The notes under the pieces are model-generated. The model was not told where the DNA came from. It saw only the letters and a program-made list of their open reading frames with translations, and did no database searches. From the NCBI GenBank assembly GCA_035378985.1, contig DAOSUR010000006.1, positions 89,794 through 153,793 of the forward strand: DNA of 64,000 bases. The letters run 5' to 3'. Below, one piece after another: positions 25,119 through 33,748 of the stretch. The stretch's first letter is position 1. Every line of letters starts with the position of its first letter. This DNA comes from Anaerohalosphaeraceae bacterium. Lineage in GTDB: Bacteria > Planctomycetota > Phycisphaerae > Sedimentisphaerales > Anaerohalosphaeraceae. The translations under genes and the position numbers were made by a program.

Positions 25119-27320
25119 TTATTCCTCAGCAGGATACAGCCCGGAATTCAGCCACGAAGAAGCTAACACCGCAAAATCCGCCAAACCCACCCGGCAATCC
25201 GGCTGGTCACCGGCCTGACCGCCGCCGGCCACATCCATACGAAGGTCCAGATTGTCCGAATTCACACACACCCGCTGCTGCATCACCGGATAGTACAAAT
25301 CAACCACCTCCTCCCAGCTGAGGGCATAGTTGTAAATCTGGATATCATCGAGGTAGCCGTTAAACGGAGACAGCAGAACACCTGTCGTCAGGTCTCGGCC
25401 CAGCGTACCGAAATAGACCGGATAGAGCGTTTGCGGAACCGCCTGACCGGCGGTGCTTCGATTGGCAACCTGTCCGTTCAGGTAAATAACCACCTCGCCA
25501 GCCCTGGCCGTAATCGCCAGATGTACCCATTGGCCAATCGGCAGCGGATCAATCTGAAGGTCGCCTACACCCGGGATGCCGCCAATCTGAAGCCGTCCGT
25601 TATCCTGCCGGATTTCAATGTAGTAATTGGCAACAAAACTGCCGTCGGTCCGCTGCCGGTTGGCGACAATTCCCTGCCAGGCGCCGTTCGGACCGGCCCA
25701 GTTTAACCAGGCCGAAACTGTGGTTTCCCCTGTATTCTGAGCGGTCGCCCAGACCCCGGAATCGCCTCCGGCCTGCGGCTGCCCAACAGCCGTCATATCC
25801 AGCGATTGTCCGCCGAGGGTGCCCGGCGTGCTGCTGGAGAAGACCGGGGCAAGGGTCGGTGTCGCATGATGCCCTTCACCGCTTAGATCGAGATACTGAC
25901 CATTGACATAGCTGCTGCTGTCGCTGTTCAACGTCCAGTGAGCCACTTTCCGCTTGACCCCCAGCGTCGCCGAAGCGGATGCCTCGACGCCGCCGCTGTT
26001 GGAAATCGAGCAGTAGTAGCTGCCTTCATCGGCTTTCTCGATATTGCTGATGGTCAGCGTCGAAGCATAGGTAATGCCGTTTGTGGGAACCGTCACGACC
26101 GAAATATCCGGATCCGACGTGCTTAAGGGAACATCCGGCGTGCCGACCTTGTACCACGTCACCGTCGGAGCGGACTGGGAAGTAAACTCGCAGGTAAAAG
26201 ACACCTGACCGCCCGGAAAAGCTGCAGCTGGAGCCGGAGAAACCGTCACAATCGGCTTGGAAGGCGTGGCCGTAAAGAACCAAATCGGACCGACCAGATT
26301 CGCCGGGTCTCCCTTGCTCTTGCCCTGAATCTGCTCTTCCACACGCCAGCAGACCACCTGGTCCCAGGTAAAGGTAAACGGAACTGCAACCGGGTCACTG
26401 CCGGCCGGAACAAACGTTTCATACAGCGGAGGAAGAAGCAAATTGGGCTCTCCGTTCTGAACCTGATACACCGTCACAAAATGACCGGTCACTTTCGGAT
26501 TGGGATTGCTCATGTTGTTCGGGTCTCTGGCCGGAGTAAACTGCAGCTGCGTAACGGTCAGCGGATTGACATTCGTCGCACCGGTGGCCGGCACAGGATT
26601 GTATGCCCGCAGCTCAAGGGTCTCGACATTCGAAAACACCTGACCGAGCTGGTTGCTGTAGCCGGCTTTCTGAACCATATTCCGGGCGTTGTTCCAAAAC
26701 AGCAGAGGAAACTGGGTCGCACCCGTCTCGCAAAGACCGCCCATATGACCGGGAACAATCGCCCCGGAACCCAAGAAACTCACAGATGTGTTTCCGTCCA
26801 GGTTCTTAGAGGCATTGGAGCCCGTAATCGTATAAACCCGCTGCAGTCCGTTGATGCTGGTGACCAGTTTGCCCGCGGCGGCATCAAACGAAGCATAGAC
26901 GACATTTTCGGCACCGAACTTCACCGGACCGATGGTAATAGCCAGAGCATTGTCGGAAAAGTCCGTATCATTCATACTGGTCGGCAGCCCCAGCTGGTTA
27001 TTGCTTTTGGCCGCAAAAATCAGATTGCCGTCTCCCAGATACAGTCCCGTTCCATTGGTCGTACCGCCGTCCTCAATCACAATCGTCGGCCCGCCCGTTA
27101 TCATACTCACATCCGGATTGAACCGGGCCGCAAAGGTAATCTTGGCGGTGGTGATTTTCGCATGGTCGCCGGCCACACCCGCCCGGGCAGCCGGATAGGT
27201 CACCAGAGCCGTACTGTCCTCCAGTCCCGGGACCAGCACACCCGCTGATACAGGTGCACCCAGCCGGCATACGGCCGCAGCTGCTGTCATCAGCCACATC
27301 AGAATCTTCACACTTTTCAT
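25119..27320 (-). CDS. Large secreted multi-domain protein (shared N-domain, Ig-like, LamG, dockerin-like)
   Basis: 733 aa. Signal peptide, shared N-domain (about 28-235, very close to the 23821 protein), a Fn3/Big-like segment (RAYNPVPATGATNVNPLTVTQ), an Ig-like domain (about 355-455, with Cys in VSFTCEF and GSYYCSISNSGG), a LamG domain (about 458-690: VAHWTLNSDSSSYVNGQYLD, STPGTLGGQSLDM, LDDIQIYNYALSWEEVVDLY) and a dockerin-like tail DCRVGLADFAVLASSWLNSG. CAGGAGGT is an excellent ribosome site. LamG domains bind carbohydrate in many secreted planctomycete proteins. No catalytic residues were recognised; a surface or extracellular glycan-binding role is inferred. Confidence 0.87.
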   Translation of the reverse strand: MKSVKILMWLMTAAAAVCRLGAPVSAGVLVPGLEDSTALVTYPAARAGVAGDHAKITTAKITFAARFNPDVSMITGGPTIVIEDGGTTNGTGLYLGDGNLIFAAKSNNQLGLPTSMNDTDFSDNALAITIGPVKFGAENVVYASFDAAAGKLVTSINGLQRVYTITGSNASKNLDGNTSVSFLGSGAIVPGHMGGLCETGATQFPLLFWNNARNMVQKAGYSNQLGQVFSNVETLELRAYNPVPATGATNVNPLTVTQLQFTPARDPNNMSNPNPKVTGHFVTVYQVQNGEPNLLLPPLYETFVPAGSDPVAVPFTFTWDQVVCWRVEEQIQGKSKGDPANLVGPIWFFTATPSKPIVTVSPAPAAAFPGGQVSFTCEFTSQSAPTVTWYKVGTPDVPLSTSDPDISVVTVPTNGITYASTLTISNIEKADEGSYYCSISNSGGVEASASATLGVKRKVAHWTLNSDSSSYVNGQYLDLSGEGHHATPTLAPVFSSSTPGTLGGQSLDMTAVGQPQAGGDSGVWATAQNTGETTVSAWLNWAGPNGAWQGIVANRQRTDGSFVANYYIEIRQDNGRLQIGGIPGVGDLQIDPLPIGQWVHLAITARAGEVVIYLNGQVANRSTAGQAVPQTLYPVYFGTLGRDLTTGVLLSPFNGYLDDIQIYNYALSWEEVVDLYYPVMQQRVCVNSDNLDLRMDVAGGGQAGDQPDCRVGLADFAVLASSWLNSGLYPAEE

Positions 27321-27425
27321 CGTACATACCTCCTGATTTCAACCGTTTTCTTTTGTTTCCGACTTATGTTCTCCGAAGCTTCCGGCCTGTACTCCGAGTC
27401 CAGGCCGCCGTTTGTTCCGTTGTTC

Positions 27426-28970
27426 TTATCCCCGTGCTCCGCGAAGGATGACTCGATTTCCGTCCGTCCAGTTGTCCCGGTAATAGGTGGACACTTCAAA
27501 TGTATCGCTGATGGAAGCCATCTTCGCCAGCATCTTGCTGCGCAGTTCGTTCTTTTTGTCCTGATACGAGGAATTGTCCGCCAGATTCGTCATCTGATAC
27601 GGATCATTGATATTGTCAAAAAGCAGTTCCTTCCCATCGACCTTGTACTGAGCATAGGTATACTGCTTATCGCGAACGGCCCGCCATTCGTAGCCGTTCT
27701 CCCAGCTCGCACAGGCCCCCGTATTCTGCAGAAACGCAAACTCCGGTTCCGGCCCGCTCTGCCCCTGCACCAGATGCGCCAGATTCATCCCTTCCACCCG
27801 GGAAGGAATCGGCAGCCCCATCAGCCCCAAAAAGGTCGGCATAAAATCCGCCGACGAAATACAGGCATCCGAAACCCCTCCGGCGGGAATCCGGCCCGGC
27901 CAGCGAATCAAAAACGGAATTCGGGCCGCTTCTTCATAAAACGTATTCTTCGCCGCACGACCCTGCGAGCCGAACATTTCCCCGTGGTCGGAGGTGAAAA
28001 CCACAATCGTATTGTCCGCCAGCCCCTCCTCGGACAAAAACCGCATCAGGCGGCCGAAATTCCAGTCCAGATTTTCCGTCATCGCATAATAAATCCGCCG
28101 CCAGGTTTCCAGATTCGCCCGGTCCGCAGCACTCAGCTCCGCCCAGCTGTCCGCATACGGCTCGTCGTTGGCCGGTTTGTAATTGGGCGGATTGGGCAGA
28201 CTCGTATTCGAAAAGTGTGCATAGTACTCCGGCGGCACATTATCAACCGACCACGGAGCATGGGGAGTGCCCCACGAGAGAATCATCGCAAACGGACGAG
28301 AGGATTTTTTCGCATGGCAGCGAATCCAGTCCATCGCCAAATCCGTCTGTCCGTCCGGCTCATAGACCCCCGAGGGGAAATAAATCTTCTCCTGCGACTC
28401 CGTATGATAATAGCTTCCGTAATAATTATGATGGAAATTATAAGCCGCCCAAAATCCGTTGAATCCAAGCCGATGCATACCCCGGGGCACGAATGAATTC
28501 TCCGGATTCAGATGGTCTCCCAGTTTATTGGCGTACAGATGCCACTTGCCGATATAGGCCGTATTGTAGCCGGCCCTCGTGAGGACATGGCCGAAACACT
28601 CCTGATACGGATTCATCCGCAGTTCATTGATAACCATGCCGGTCGTGGTCGTATATTTGCCCGTCATCAGCGTCGCCCGAAAGGCCGAGCAGACCGGCAT
28701 GCTGGATACACAATTCTTAAAATTCATTGCCTCCTCGGCGAACCGGTCCAGGTTCGGCGTCCGCGCATGCTCGGCACCGGCATAATTCGTCCCGTTCCAA
28801 TACCTCGCATAGCCGCAGTGATTGGTTCCCAGCTGGTCCGCAATGACGACAATTAAATTGGGTCTGCTCGAGCCCGAATCCCCCAGCGCAGAGGAAGCAC
28901 ATCCCCCCAAAACCAGACTCGCCGAGCCGGCAAGGCCTGTTTTCAAAAACGTTCGCCGATCCATCTTCAT
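27426..28970 (-). CDS. Type I sulfatase, Tat lipoprotein
   Basis: 514 aa. Tat signal MDRRTFLKTGLAGSASLVL followed by lipobox LGGC (Cys24). The formylglycine motif is C94-S-A-F-R98, the CxAxR variant rather than CxPxR, which the maturation rule C-x-[PA]-x-R still allows. GKWHLY supplies the Lys/His pair; FTSDHGEMFGSQG supplies the second metal site. The start ATG at 28970 has GGAGGT five bases upstream. It follows the pseudopilin gene by 30 bp in the sigma/FecR-led run. Similar sequences are often filed under iduronate-2-sulfatase-like sulfatases; the true substrate is unknown. Confidence 0.92.
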   Translation of the reverse strand: MKMDRRTFLKTGLAGSASLVLGGCASSALGDSGSSRPNLIVVIADQLGTNHCGYARYWNGTNYAGAEHARTPNLDRFAEEAMNFKNCVSSMPVCSAFRATLMTGKYTTTTGMVINELRMNPYQECFGHVLTRAGYNTAYIGKWHLYANKLGDHLNPENSFVPRGMHRLGFNGFWAAYNFHHNYYGSYYHTESQEKIYFPSGVYEPDGQTDLAMDWIRCHAKKSSRPFAMILSWGTPHAPWSVDNVPPEYYAHFSNTSLPNPPNYKPANDEPYADSWAELSAADRANLETWRRIYYAMTENLDWNFGRLMRFLSEEGLADNTIVVFTSDHGEMFGSQGRAAKNTFYEEAARIPFLIRWPGRIPAGGVSDACISSADFMPTFLGLMGLPIPSRVEGMNLAHLVQGQSGPEPEFAFLQNTGACASWENGYEWRAVRDKQYTYAQYKVDGKELLFDNINDPYQMTNLADNSSYQDKKNELRSKMLAKMASISDTFEVSTYYRDNWTDGNRVILRGARG

Positions 28971-29000
28971 TCAGCACCTCCGGTTGATAAACAAACTCTC

Positions 29001-29846
29001 TTATTTGTACTTGTTAATCCAACTGGGCCACGTTCCCCGGAACCCCTGTGTATCAAAGGCCTTATGCCATTTCAGCTGCCACAGCCGCTTCAGTCCGACC
29101 CGGTCGGCCGACAGATCCAGAAACAGAACGTTCACACTCCCGTTATGCCGGTCCAGACAAAAACGCCTCATCTCATGAGAGGTCAGACAATTGTTGAAAA
29201 ACTCCTCATAGGTGTTGGGCAAAGCCGTGTATCCATGCGGACTGCCCGGGTCATCAAACGGCTGATCATACCGCCAGTCCCGCGGATGACCGCCCCAGCG
29301 GAAGCAGTCCAGAAACAGCGGAATTTGACTGGTCCCCTGATTGACATCCGACCGCTTCCAGTGGTAAGCCAGTTCCCGCCCCCATAAAAGCCCGTCTCCG
29401 TCTCGGTCCCTGTGATCATACGTCCAGTTGTTCACGCCGTAGCTGCTTTTGAACTGCTCCTCGGGAGAACCGGGAGGCACCACCTGCCAGGCATAGCTCC
29501 AGCCGGGTGCAAGAAACTCCTCTTTCGTGGCCGCCGGGCACATCCGCATCTCCTCACCCCCGCCCTGGTAATACGGTTTCAGCGGTCCAACCCACAACAC
29601 CTGCTGATTATTGGCATCAAACGGATCCGGAAAACGGTTTTTGTAATCCGTCAGATACAGGTTCCAAAACGCTCCCCACTGTTTTAGATTTGAGCGGCAA
29701 ATCACACCCTGTGCCTGCTGCTTGGCCCTTTTCAAAGACGGAACCAGAATCGCCAGCAGCATCGCAATAATGGCAATCACCACCAGCAGTTCAATCAGAG
29801 TAAACGCTTCTTTCCTCCGCACTCGTCGCCGCATGTTCATCCTCAT
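29001..29846 (-). CDS. Pseudopilin-like protein with prepilin N-terminus
   Basis: 281 aa. The class III signal is RRKEAFTLIELLVVIAIIAML: basic leader, cleavage before F, and a hydrophobic helix with Glu at +5. Near the C-terminus RHNGSVNVLFLDLS keeps the H-X9-D spacing of the H-X9-DG family common in planctomycetes and Lentisphaerae, with DL in place of DG. Such proteins resemble T2SS/T4P minor pilins and are hugely amplified in this phylum; their function is poorly known. The ATG at 29846 has AGGAT upstream and removes a non-coding-looking extension of the frame. It sits between the FecR gene and a sulfatase. Confidence 0.87.
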   Translation of the reverse strand: MRMNMRRRVRRKEAFTLIELLVVIAIIAMLLAILVPSLKRAKQQAQGVICRSNLKQWGAFWNLYLTDYKNRFPDPFDANNQQVLWVGPLKPYYQGGGEEMRMCPAATKEEFLAPGWSYAWQVVPPGSPEEQFKSSYGVNNWTYDHRDRDGDGLLWGRELAYHWKRSDVNQGTSQIPLFLDCFRWGGHPRDWRYDQPFDDPGSPHGYTALPNTYEEFFNNCLTSHEMRRFCLDRHNGSVNVLFLDLSADRVGLKRLWQLKWHKAFDTQGFRGTWPSWINKYK

Positions 29847-29865
29847 TTCCGTATCCTTTCTGCAC

Positions 29866-31557
29866 CTATTCAAAAACCAGACAGGGCTCTCCAAAGACCG
29901 ACCAGTCGTTAAACGAGGTTCGATTGTCATATTCCGGACTGCCTTTGCCGCCGTCCGTGGTCACCAGAGTCAGAAACCGATCCTGATTTGATAAGGGGAC
30001 AGAAATGGTCCCGCCCTGACGCACCTGAACGCCTTTTCGAACAAACCGGACCTGTCCGTCCACCAGAACCCAGAAATCCGCATAGGCGGGGCATCCTCCG
30101 CCGTCTAAATACTCATCTGCAATCCCGTACACAGCCCGAAACTCCCGAATCATCCCCGCCGGGCAGGCGGAGCGGATTTTCTCCAAATCAAAGGTAATCC
30201 CGGCATTGCCGTGCATAAATAAAGCCCCTTTTCCGGGAAGCCCGTATTGAACCTTGTTCAGTCGAATGGGACGCGTCAAAAGGGTCTGGTCCGGATAGAT
30301 AATGCCGCCCCACCCCAGACCGGATGTATCCGGGAAATCTCGGAACAAATGTCCGCGGCTGGTGATTTGAACCGGCCCGAACTCCCCGTCCGGAATGAAA
30401 ACGCCGTCAAGAAACGGATTGCCCCGGACCGGATGGTACTGATGGTCGCTGACCATATGCGTTCCCGGGCGAATCGTGGTCGAATTCGCCGGCAGATAAC
30501 TGTCCGCCTTCCACTGACCTGTTACGGTATTAATGCAGGAGCCGCGAAGACCCGTCCCAAAACCGCTGCCGCCGCCGACGATATCCGCCAGGCAAAGATT
30601 CTGCCCCCGCCAAATCGATTCCGATTTGGAATTGATAGCGCGGACAAAATAATCGGACAGGCATTCAATATCGGAAATCTCGCCGGTTTTGCCGGCAACC
30701 TTCTTGGCGTGTCCCTGACTGATTTCCAGATTCACTCGGCCGCTTCGGCCGGCAAGCAGCATCGTCTTGCCCTTCAATACATGCACCTGTGTATCACCCC
30801 CGATATCCGCCTGGACGCCGAACTCCGTCCCTAAATCAATGATTTTTGCATCCGGAGTATAAACGGAAAATCCCGCCGCCTCGCCGGGGGCCCTTACATA
30901 CACCTTGCCGTACCGCAGACCGATTCGGTCCGATGCCAGAATCTGAAATTCCGCCGGCCCTTCCAGCACTACTTTCGCCTGATTGTCAAACTGCAGCTCC
31001 GCATATCCTTCCCGCAGCAGCCACTGCTCATCTCCCGTCGCCAGACGTGTCCCTTTCTCCACCGGACCAGCCCTATCCGCCCATTTCGCGTTGATGCTGT
31101 CCGACAGGGTCGCCACCTCCACCCCGCGCCCGAGCGAGGTCAAAAAGCCGTACGCAATAACAAAAATCAGCGCTGCAGCGGAAACCAGCAGCGACACAAG
31201 AGAAACTTTATTCACTCTTGAAGAACACGGAGCGTTTCTGGGCTTTTCCGCCTCCTCAATCGGCGGCGGGCAGGAGGGAATCTCCAGGGCCGGAGCAGAC
31301 CGCTCAAAGCTCAGCAGTTCGTTCCATAGTTGCGGGTTGGGCCAGCTGTCCTCCGCCGAAATCCGCTCCGAAAGGATTCCCAGATGGCTCATCCCCACAT
31401 AGGAAGCAATGAAATCATAGTAATAGTCCCGCGCCGCCTTATTCGCCTTCAGCAGATTCGTCAGAACCTCAAACTGCTCCGGACTGATCGTCCCTTCCAG
31501 CGAAAGGACAAACAGCCCCGTCAGCTGTTCGACAAACTGCGGCTCCTTCTTCCTCAT
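29866..31557 (-). CDS. FecR-domain membrane regulator with C-terminal carbohydrate-binding-like domain
   Basis: 563 aa. A cytoplasmic N-terminal part (about 1-115) resembles anti-sigma regions; one membrane helix follows (about 117-138), then a periplasmic FecR domain (about 150-260: GTRLATGDEQWLLREGYAELQF, GPAEFQILASDRIGLRYGKVYV, IIDLGTEFGVQ) and a C-terminal NPCBM-like domain (YGIADEYLDGG, RFLTLVTTDGG). The start ATG overlaps the sigma gene stop (ATGA). Together they form a sensor pair in which a glycan signal may release the sigma factor. The downstream run of sulfatases and glycosidases is the natural target. FecR/sigma pairing is established for related loci; the ligand here is unknown. 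Confidence 0.88.
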   Translation of the reverse strand: MRKKEPQFVEQLTGLFVLSLEGTISPEQFEVLTNLLKANKAARDYYYDFIASYVGMSHLGILSERISAEDSWPNPQLWNELLSFERSAPALEIPSCPPPIEEAEKPRNAPCSSRVNKVSLVSLLVSAAALIFVIAYGFLTSLGRGVEVATLSDSINAKWADRAGPVEKGTRLATGDEQWLLREGYAELQFDNQAKVVLEGPAEFQILASDRIGLRYGKVYVRAPGEAAGFSVYTPDAKIIDLGTEFGVQADIGGDTQVHVLKGKTMLLAGRSGRVNLEISQGHAKKVAGKTGEISDIECLSDYFVRAINSKSESIWRGQNLCLADIVGGGSGFGTGLRGSCINTVTGQWKADSYLPANSTTIRPGTHMVSDHQYHPVRGNPFLDGVFIPDGEFGPVQITSRGHLFRDFPDTSGLGWGGIIYPDQTLLTRPIRLNKVQYGLPGKGALFMHGNAGITFDLEKIRSACPAGMIREFRAVYGIADEYLDGGGCPAYADFWVLVDGQVRFVRKGVQVRQGGTISVPLSNQDRFLTLVTTDGGKGSPEYDNRTSFNDWSVFGEPCLVFE

Positions 31558-32099
31558 ACGGCCTCTCCGAAAGCAATCCGCTGCCGAATGCACTGAATCA
31601 GTCGGCTGTGAATCTTCGAAATCCGTTTGAAAACCGCCGCAGACGTAATGCTCAACCGCTCCGCAATCCGAGCCAGCGGCAGATTCTCTTCATACCGCAT
31701 CTTCAGAAGCCGCACTTCCTCCGAGATTAACTTCTTCAGACACTCCCGAAGGGCATCCATCCGCTGTTCAAATCGGCTGTCGAACGCTTTCATTTCCGCA
31801 TCGAGAATTTTCTGCATCTCTTCGTCGAAATAAAGGCCCCCCTCGCTTTTCTTCTTTTTGTAGTAAGACAGGATTTCAAAGCGGGCAATCATAATGCTCC
31901 AGGCAAGAAAATCGCTGCCCGGCTGGTACCGGTCAAATTTCTTCCAGAGTACAAAAGTCGTATTTTGGAAAACATCCTCCGCATCCGTCCGGTTGGGGAT
32001 ATAACAGAGAATAAAAGAAAGAATCCGGTTCTGATTCGGCAGAAAAACCCGCAAAAAGGCCTCTGAAGAATCCAATTTTTCTACGGTGTTTTTGTCCAT
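31554..32099 (-). CDS. ECF-type RNA polymerase sigma factor (Rhodopirellula/Verrucomicrobium family)
   Basis: 181 aa with sigma region 2 (DAEDVFQNTTFVLWKKFDRY, FLAWSIMIARFEILSYYKKK) and region 4 (LKMRYEENLPLARIAERLSIT...VFKRISKIHSRL) but no region 3, as in ECF factors. The DAEDVFQ and WSIMIARFE blocks are typical of the planctomycete/verrucomicrobial family. It is the first gene of the minus-strand run and is translationally coupled to the FecR-domain gene. The upstream 440 bp gap contains AT-rich DNA, so its own promoter should be there, but no -10/-35 pair could be called with confidence. Confidence 0.93.
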   Translation of the reverse strand: MDKNTVEKLDSSEAFLRVFLPNQNRILSFILCYIPNRTDAEDVFQNTTFVLWKKFDRYQPGSDFLAWSIMIARFEILSYYKKKKSEGGLYFDEEMQKILDAEMKAFDSRFEQRMDALRECLKKLISEEVRLLKMRYEENLPLARIAERLSITSAAVFKRISKIHSRLIQCIRQRIAFGEAV

Positions 32100-32327
32100 A
32101 ATCTTCTTTGTTTACTCGTTCCTCCAATGAAACATCCTCAATCCCCCACTTATTAACCGTTTTCTTTCCTCAAAAATGCACCTGAAATTCATTCTTTTAA
32201 CCCCCTTCGGCAAACCTGAATATAATATATACTATGCCTATAATATCCTTATTATGCTTATCCAAAAGCCTTACAGAATAGACAAACAAACCCTTAAGGA
32301 TTCTTAAGTGCTTCTCCACAAAAGACT

Positions 32328-32478
32328 TGATATAATTTTCAGACCCCAAACAAAGGAGACGTCTCAGAGCGAAAAAAAAGCCTTCGGTATGTGAAAGCGA
32401 AGGACAAAAGACGAAGTCAGGGCAACCATTTACGCAACAAATAAATGTACCGCTTAAGGAAATAACGGCAGATTGAAT
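32328..32478 (+). ncRNA. Non-coding region with extended -10 promoter and hairpins; candidate RNA of unknown class
   Basis: The gap 32100-32543 holds no credible gene. On the plus strand TGATATAAT (32328-32336) is an extended -10 element without a good -35. Downstream are CCTTCG (32381-32386) pairing with CGAAGG (32398-32403) and CATTTA pairing with TAAATG around 32427-32447. On the minus strand the first hairpin is followed by C and eight T (32379-32372), so it could also end a minus-strand RNA. No known riboswitch consensus fits; the GGGCAACC segment only faintly recalls cyclic-di-GMP-I aptamers. Treat as a structured region of unknown orientation. Confidence 0.25.
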
Positions 32479-32509
32479 AAAAAAAAGGCCTCTTCATCGA
32501 AGAGGCCTT
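32479..32509 (-). terminator. Intrinsic terminator of the 32544 PEP-CTERM gene
   Basis: On the minus strand an 11-bp perfect stem, AAGGCCTCTTC with GAAGAGGCCTT around a GAT triloop (32509-32485), runs into eight T (32486-32479 complement). It lies 35 bp after the stop of the PEP-CTERM gene. This separates that gene from the ECF sigma operon. Confidence 0.85.
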
Positions 32510-32543
32510 GAGAAACGCACATCAGGAGTAAGATAATAGGATT

Positions 32544-33188
32544 TTAGTTTTTCCTGCGAAGCAGCAGACCGCCCAGACCGAGCAAAGCCAGCGAGGCCGG
32601 CTCCGGAACTGTAGAAATCACAACAGCCTTGGAGGCAATCGCACCGGCCGGATCGCTGACCGGCCCCAGAACCGCAAAGCCGACCTGAGTGACCGGCAGA
32701 GCAATCGGGTTAACCGTCAGGGTCAGGGTATTCAGACCGGGGGTCAGATTCGCAGAGACCATATTAATCGTTGCCCAGCCGCTGGCCGGATCCAAAACCT
32801 TAATAAACGCCTTTGTGCTGTACCCTTCCGCCGCAAGGTTGTTGCTCAGCACCAGATAGGTGAAGGTGACCGTCTGGCCGGCCAGACCGCCGTACCATTC
32901 CCGATAGAAGTTGCCTTCCATCATTTTATTGGGGGCGCCGTTCACAACCCAATACGGGTCCGACGGATTCCAGCAGTTGGTGTTCGACTGAAGAACCAGT
33001 GTATCCCCTGCAAAACCGGCCCGAAGGTCCGCTGTGCCCCACGCACTGCCCCATTGATAATTCATGCTCATATCAAAAACATTCATCCATCCATACCAGG
33101 TTGCACCGGGGTCAACCCCATTGACCACCAAGTCTGCCTGAGCGGCTCCCATCAAACAAAGAGCAGCCAAAACGAATACTTTTTTCAT
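32544..33188 (-). CDS. PEP-CTERM secreted protein
   Basis: 214 aa. Signal peptide MKKVFVLAALCLMGAAQA, a beta-rich body (DLVVNGVDPGATWYGWMNVFDM...) and the PEP-CTERM tail VPEPASLALLGLGGLLL plus RRKN, a target for exosortase-dependent sorting. ATG 33188 is eight bases from GGAGG; the ATG two codons earlier is too close. The gene has its own promoter (33364-33392) with a LacI-type operator right behind it, and its own terminator, so it is a one-gene unit probably controlled by the LacI regulator at 39801. Function of the body is unknown; the N-terminal half resembles the carbohydrate-binding part of the 33749 protein in style. Confidence 0.87.
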   Translation of the reverse strand: MKKVFVLAALCLMGAAQADLVVNGVDPGATWYGWMNVFDMSMNYQWGSAWGTADLRAGFAGDTLVLQSNTNCWNPSDPYWVVNGAPNKMMEGNFYREWYGGLAGQTVTFTYLVLSNNLAAEGYSTKAFIKVLDPASGWATINMVSANLTPGLNTLTLTVNPIALPVTQVGFAVLGPVSDPAGAIASKAVVISTVPEPASLALLGLGGLLLRRKN

Positions 33189-33341
33189 CCTCATTTCCTC
33201 CACACAAAAAAGTTCCTCTTGTTTCGAACCGCCGTTTCCATCCGAAGGCAAAACGACCCGTTCCTCACACACACTTCACCGCCTTCTTTTGTTCCATGAG
33301 GCAGTCTCAAAGGTGTTGTCTTACAGCTTACTAAGAGCTTT

Positions 33342-33357
33342 AGCAATCGGTTTCTAA
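33342..33357 (-). promoter_or_regulatory. LacI-type operator, PEP-CTERM gene promoter
   Basis: Plus-strand sequence AGCAATCGGTTTCTAA; it differs from the lacI-promoter site (39745-39760) by one base over 16. On the minus strand it begins about 7 bp after the -10 box of the 32544 gene, covering the start site, a classic repressor position. Confidence 0.6.
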
Positions 33358-33363
33358 CAGCAT

Positions 33364-33392
33364 AATTTACGCTTTTGCAAAACAAAAGTCAA
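33364..33392 (-). promoter_or_regulatory. Promoter of the 32544 PEP-CTERM gene
   Basis: Minus strand TTGACT (33392-33387), 17 bp, TAAATT (33369-33364). The predicted 5' leader is about 170 nt. The whole gap 33189-33748 is non-coding and carries this promoter, a divergent plus-strand promoter and two operators. Confidence 0.5.
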
Positions 33393-33582
33393 TCCATTTT
33401 TTTGCGAAAAATTCAAAAAATTTCTTCCCCGAAGGGCCTCTTGCTGCCGCCCCGTGTTGCTGCAACCGGTCAACCTCCCCGGCATCCATTTCACACAAGT
33501 GCTTTCATCCAAAAGGGTTGCACATCATTCCGCCGCTGTTTCGCGGCAGTTTAGGCCCGAAAAATCCGCCTGTCTCATATTT

Positions 33583-33602
33583 AATAGCAAGCGATTGCTA
33601 TT
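33583..33602 (+). promoter_or_regulatory. Palindromic LacI-type operator
   Basis: AATAGCAAGCGATTGCTATT: perfect 8-bp inverted half-sites (AATAGCAA/TTGCTATT) around a CG-containing centre. This is the most symmetrical of four AGCAA-N-CG sites in the window and lies 33 bp before the -35 box of the 33749 gene. Confidence 0.55.
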
Positions 33603-33634
33603 CGAGAATTTTTGATAATTTTCATTTTTTTCTC

Positions 33635-33664
33635 TTGCAATTTTCCGATACAACAAAGTATAGT
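33635..33664 (+). promoter_or_regulatory. Promoter of the 33749 gene
   Basis: TTGCAA (33635-33640), 18 bp, TATAGT (33659-33664), about 80 bp upstream of the ATG, which is preceded by AGGAGGT. Confidence 0.45.
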
Positions 33665-33748
33665 AAACACTTGTCTGAACAGCTTACTGAGCGGTTGGCA
33701 AATGGCATCGGTTCGGTTCAAAAATCATAAAAATCAGGAGGTTTGTTT

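Noticed and set aside
32401..32470. Cyclic-di-GMP-I (GEMM) riboswitch
   Set aside because: Only GGGCAACC followed by a hairpin resembles it; the second conserved strand with GCAAAGCC-CCGG in correct order is missing.
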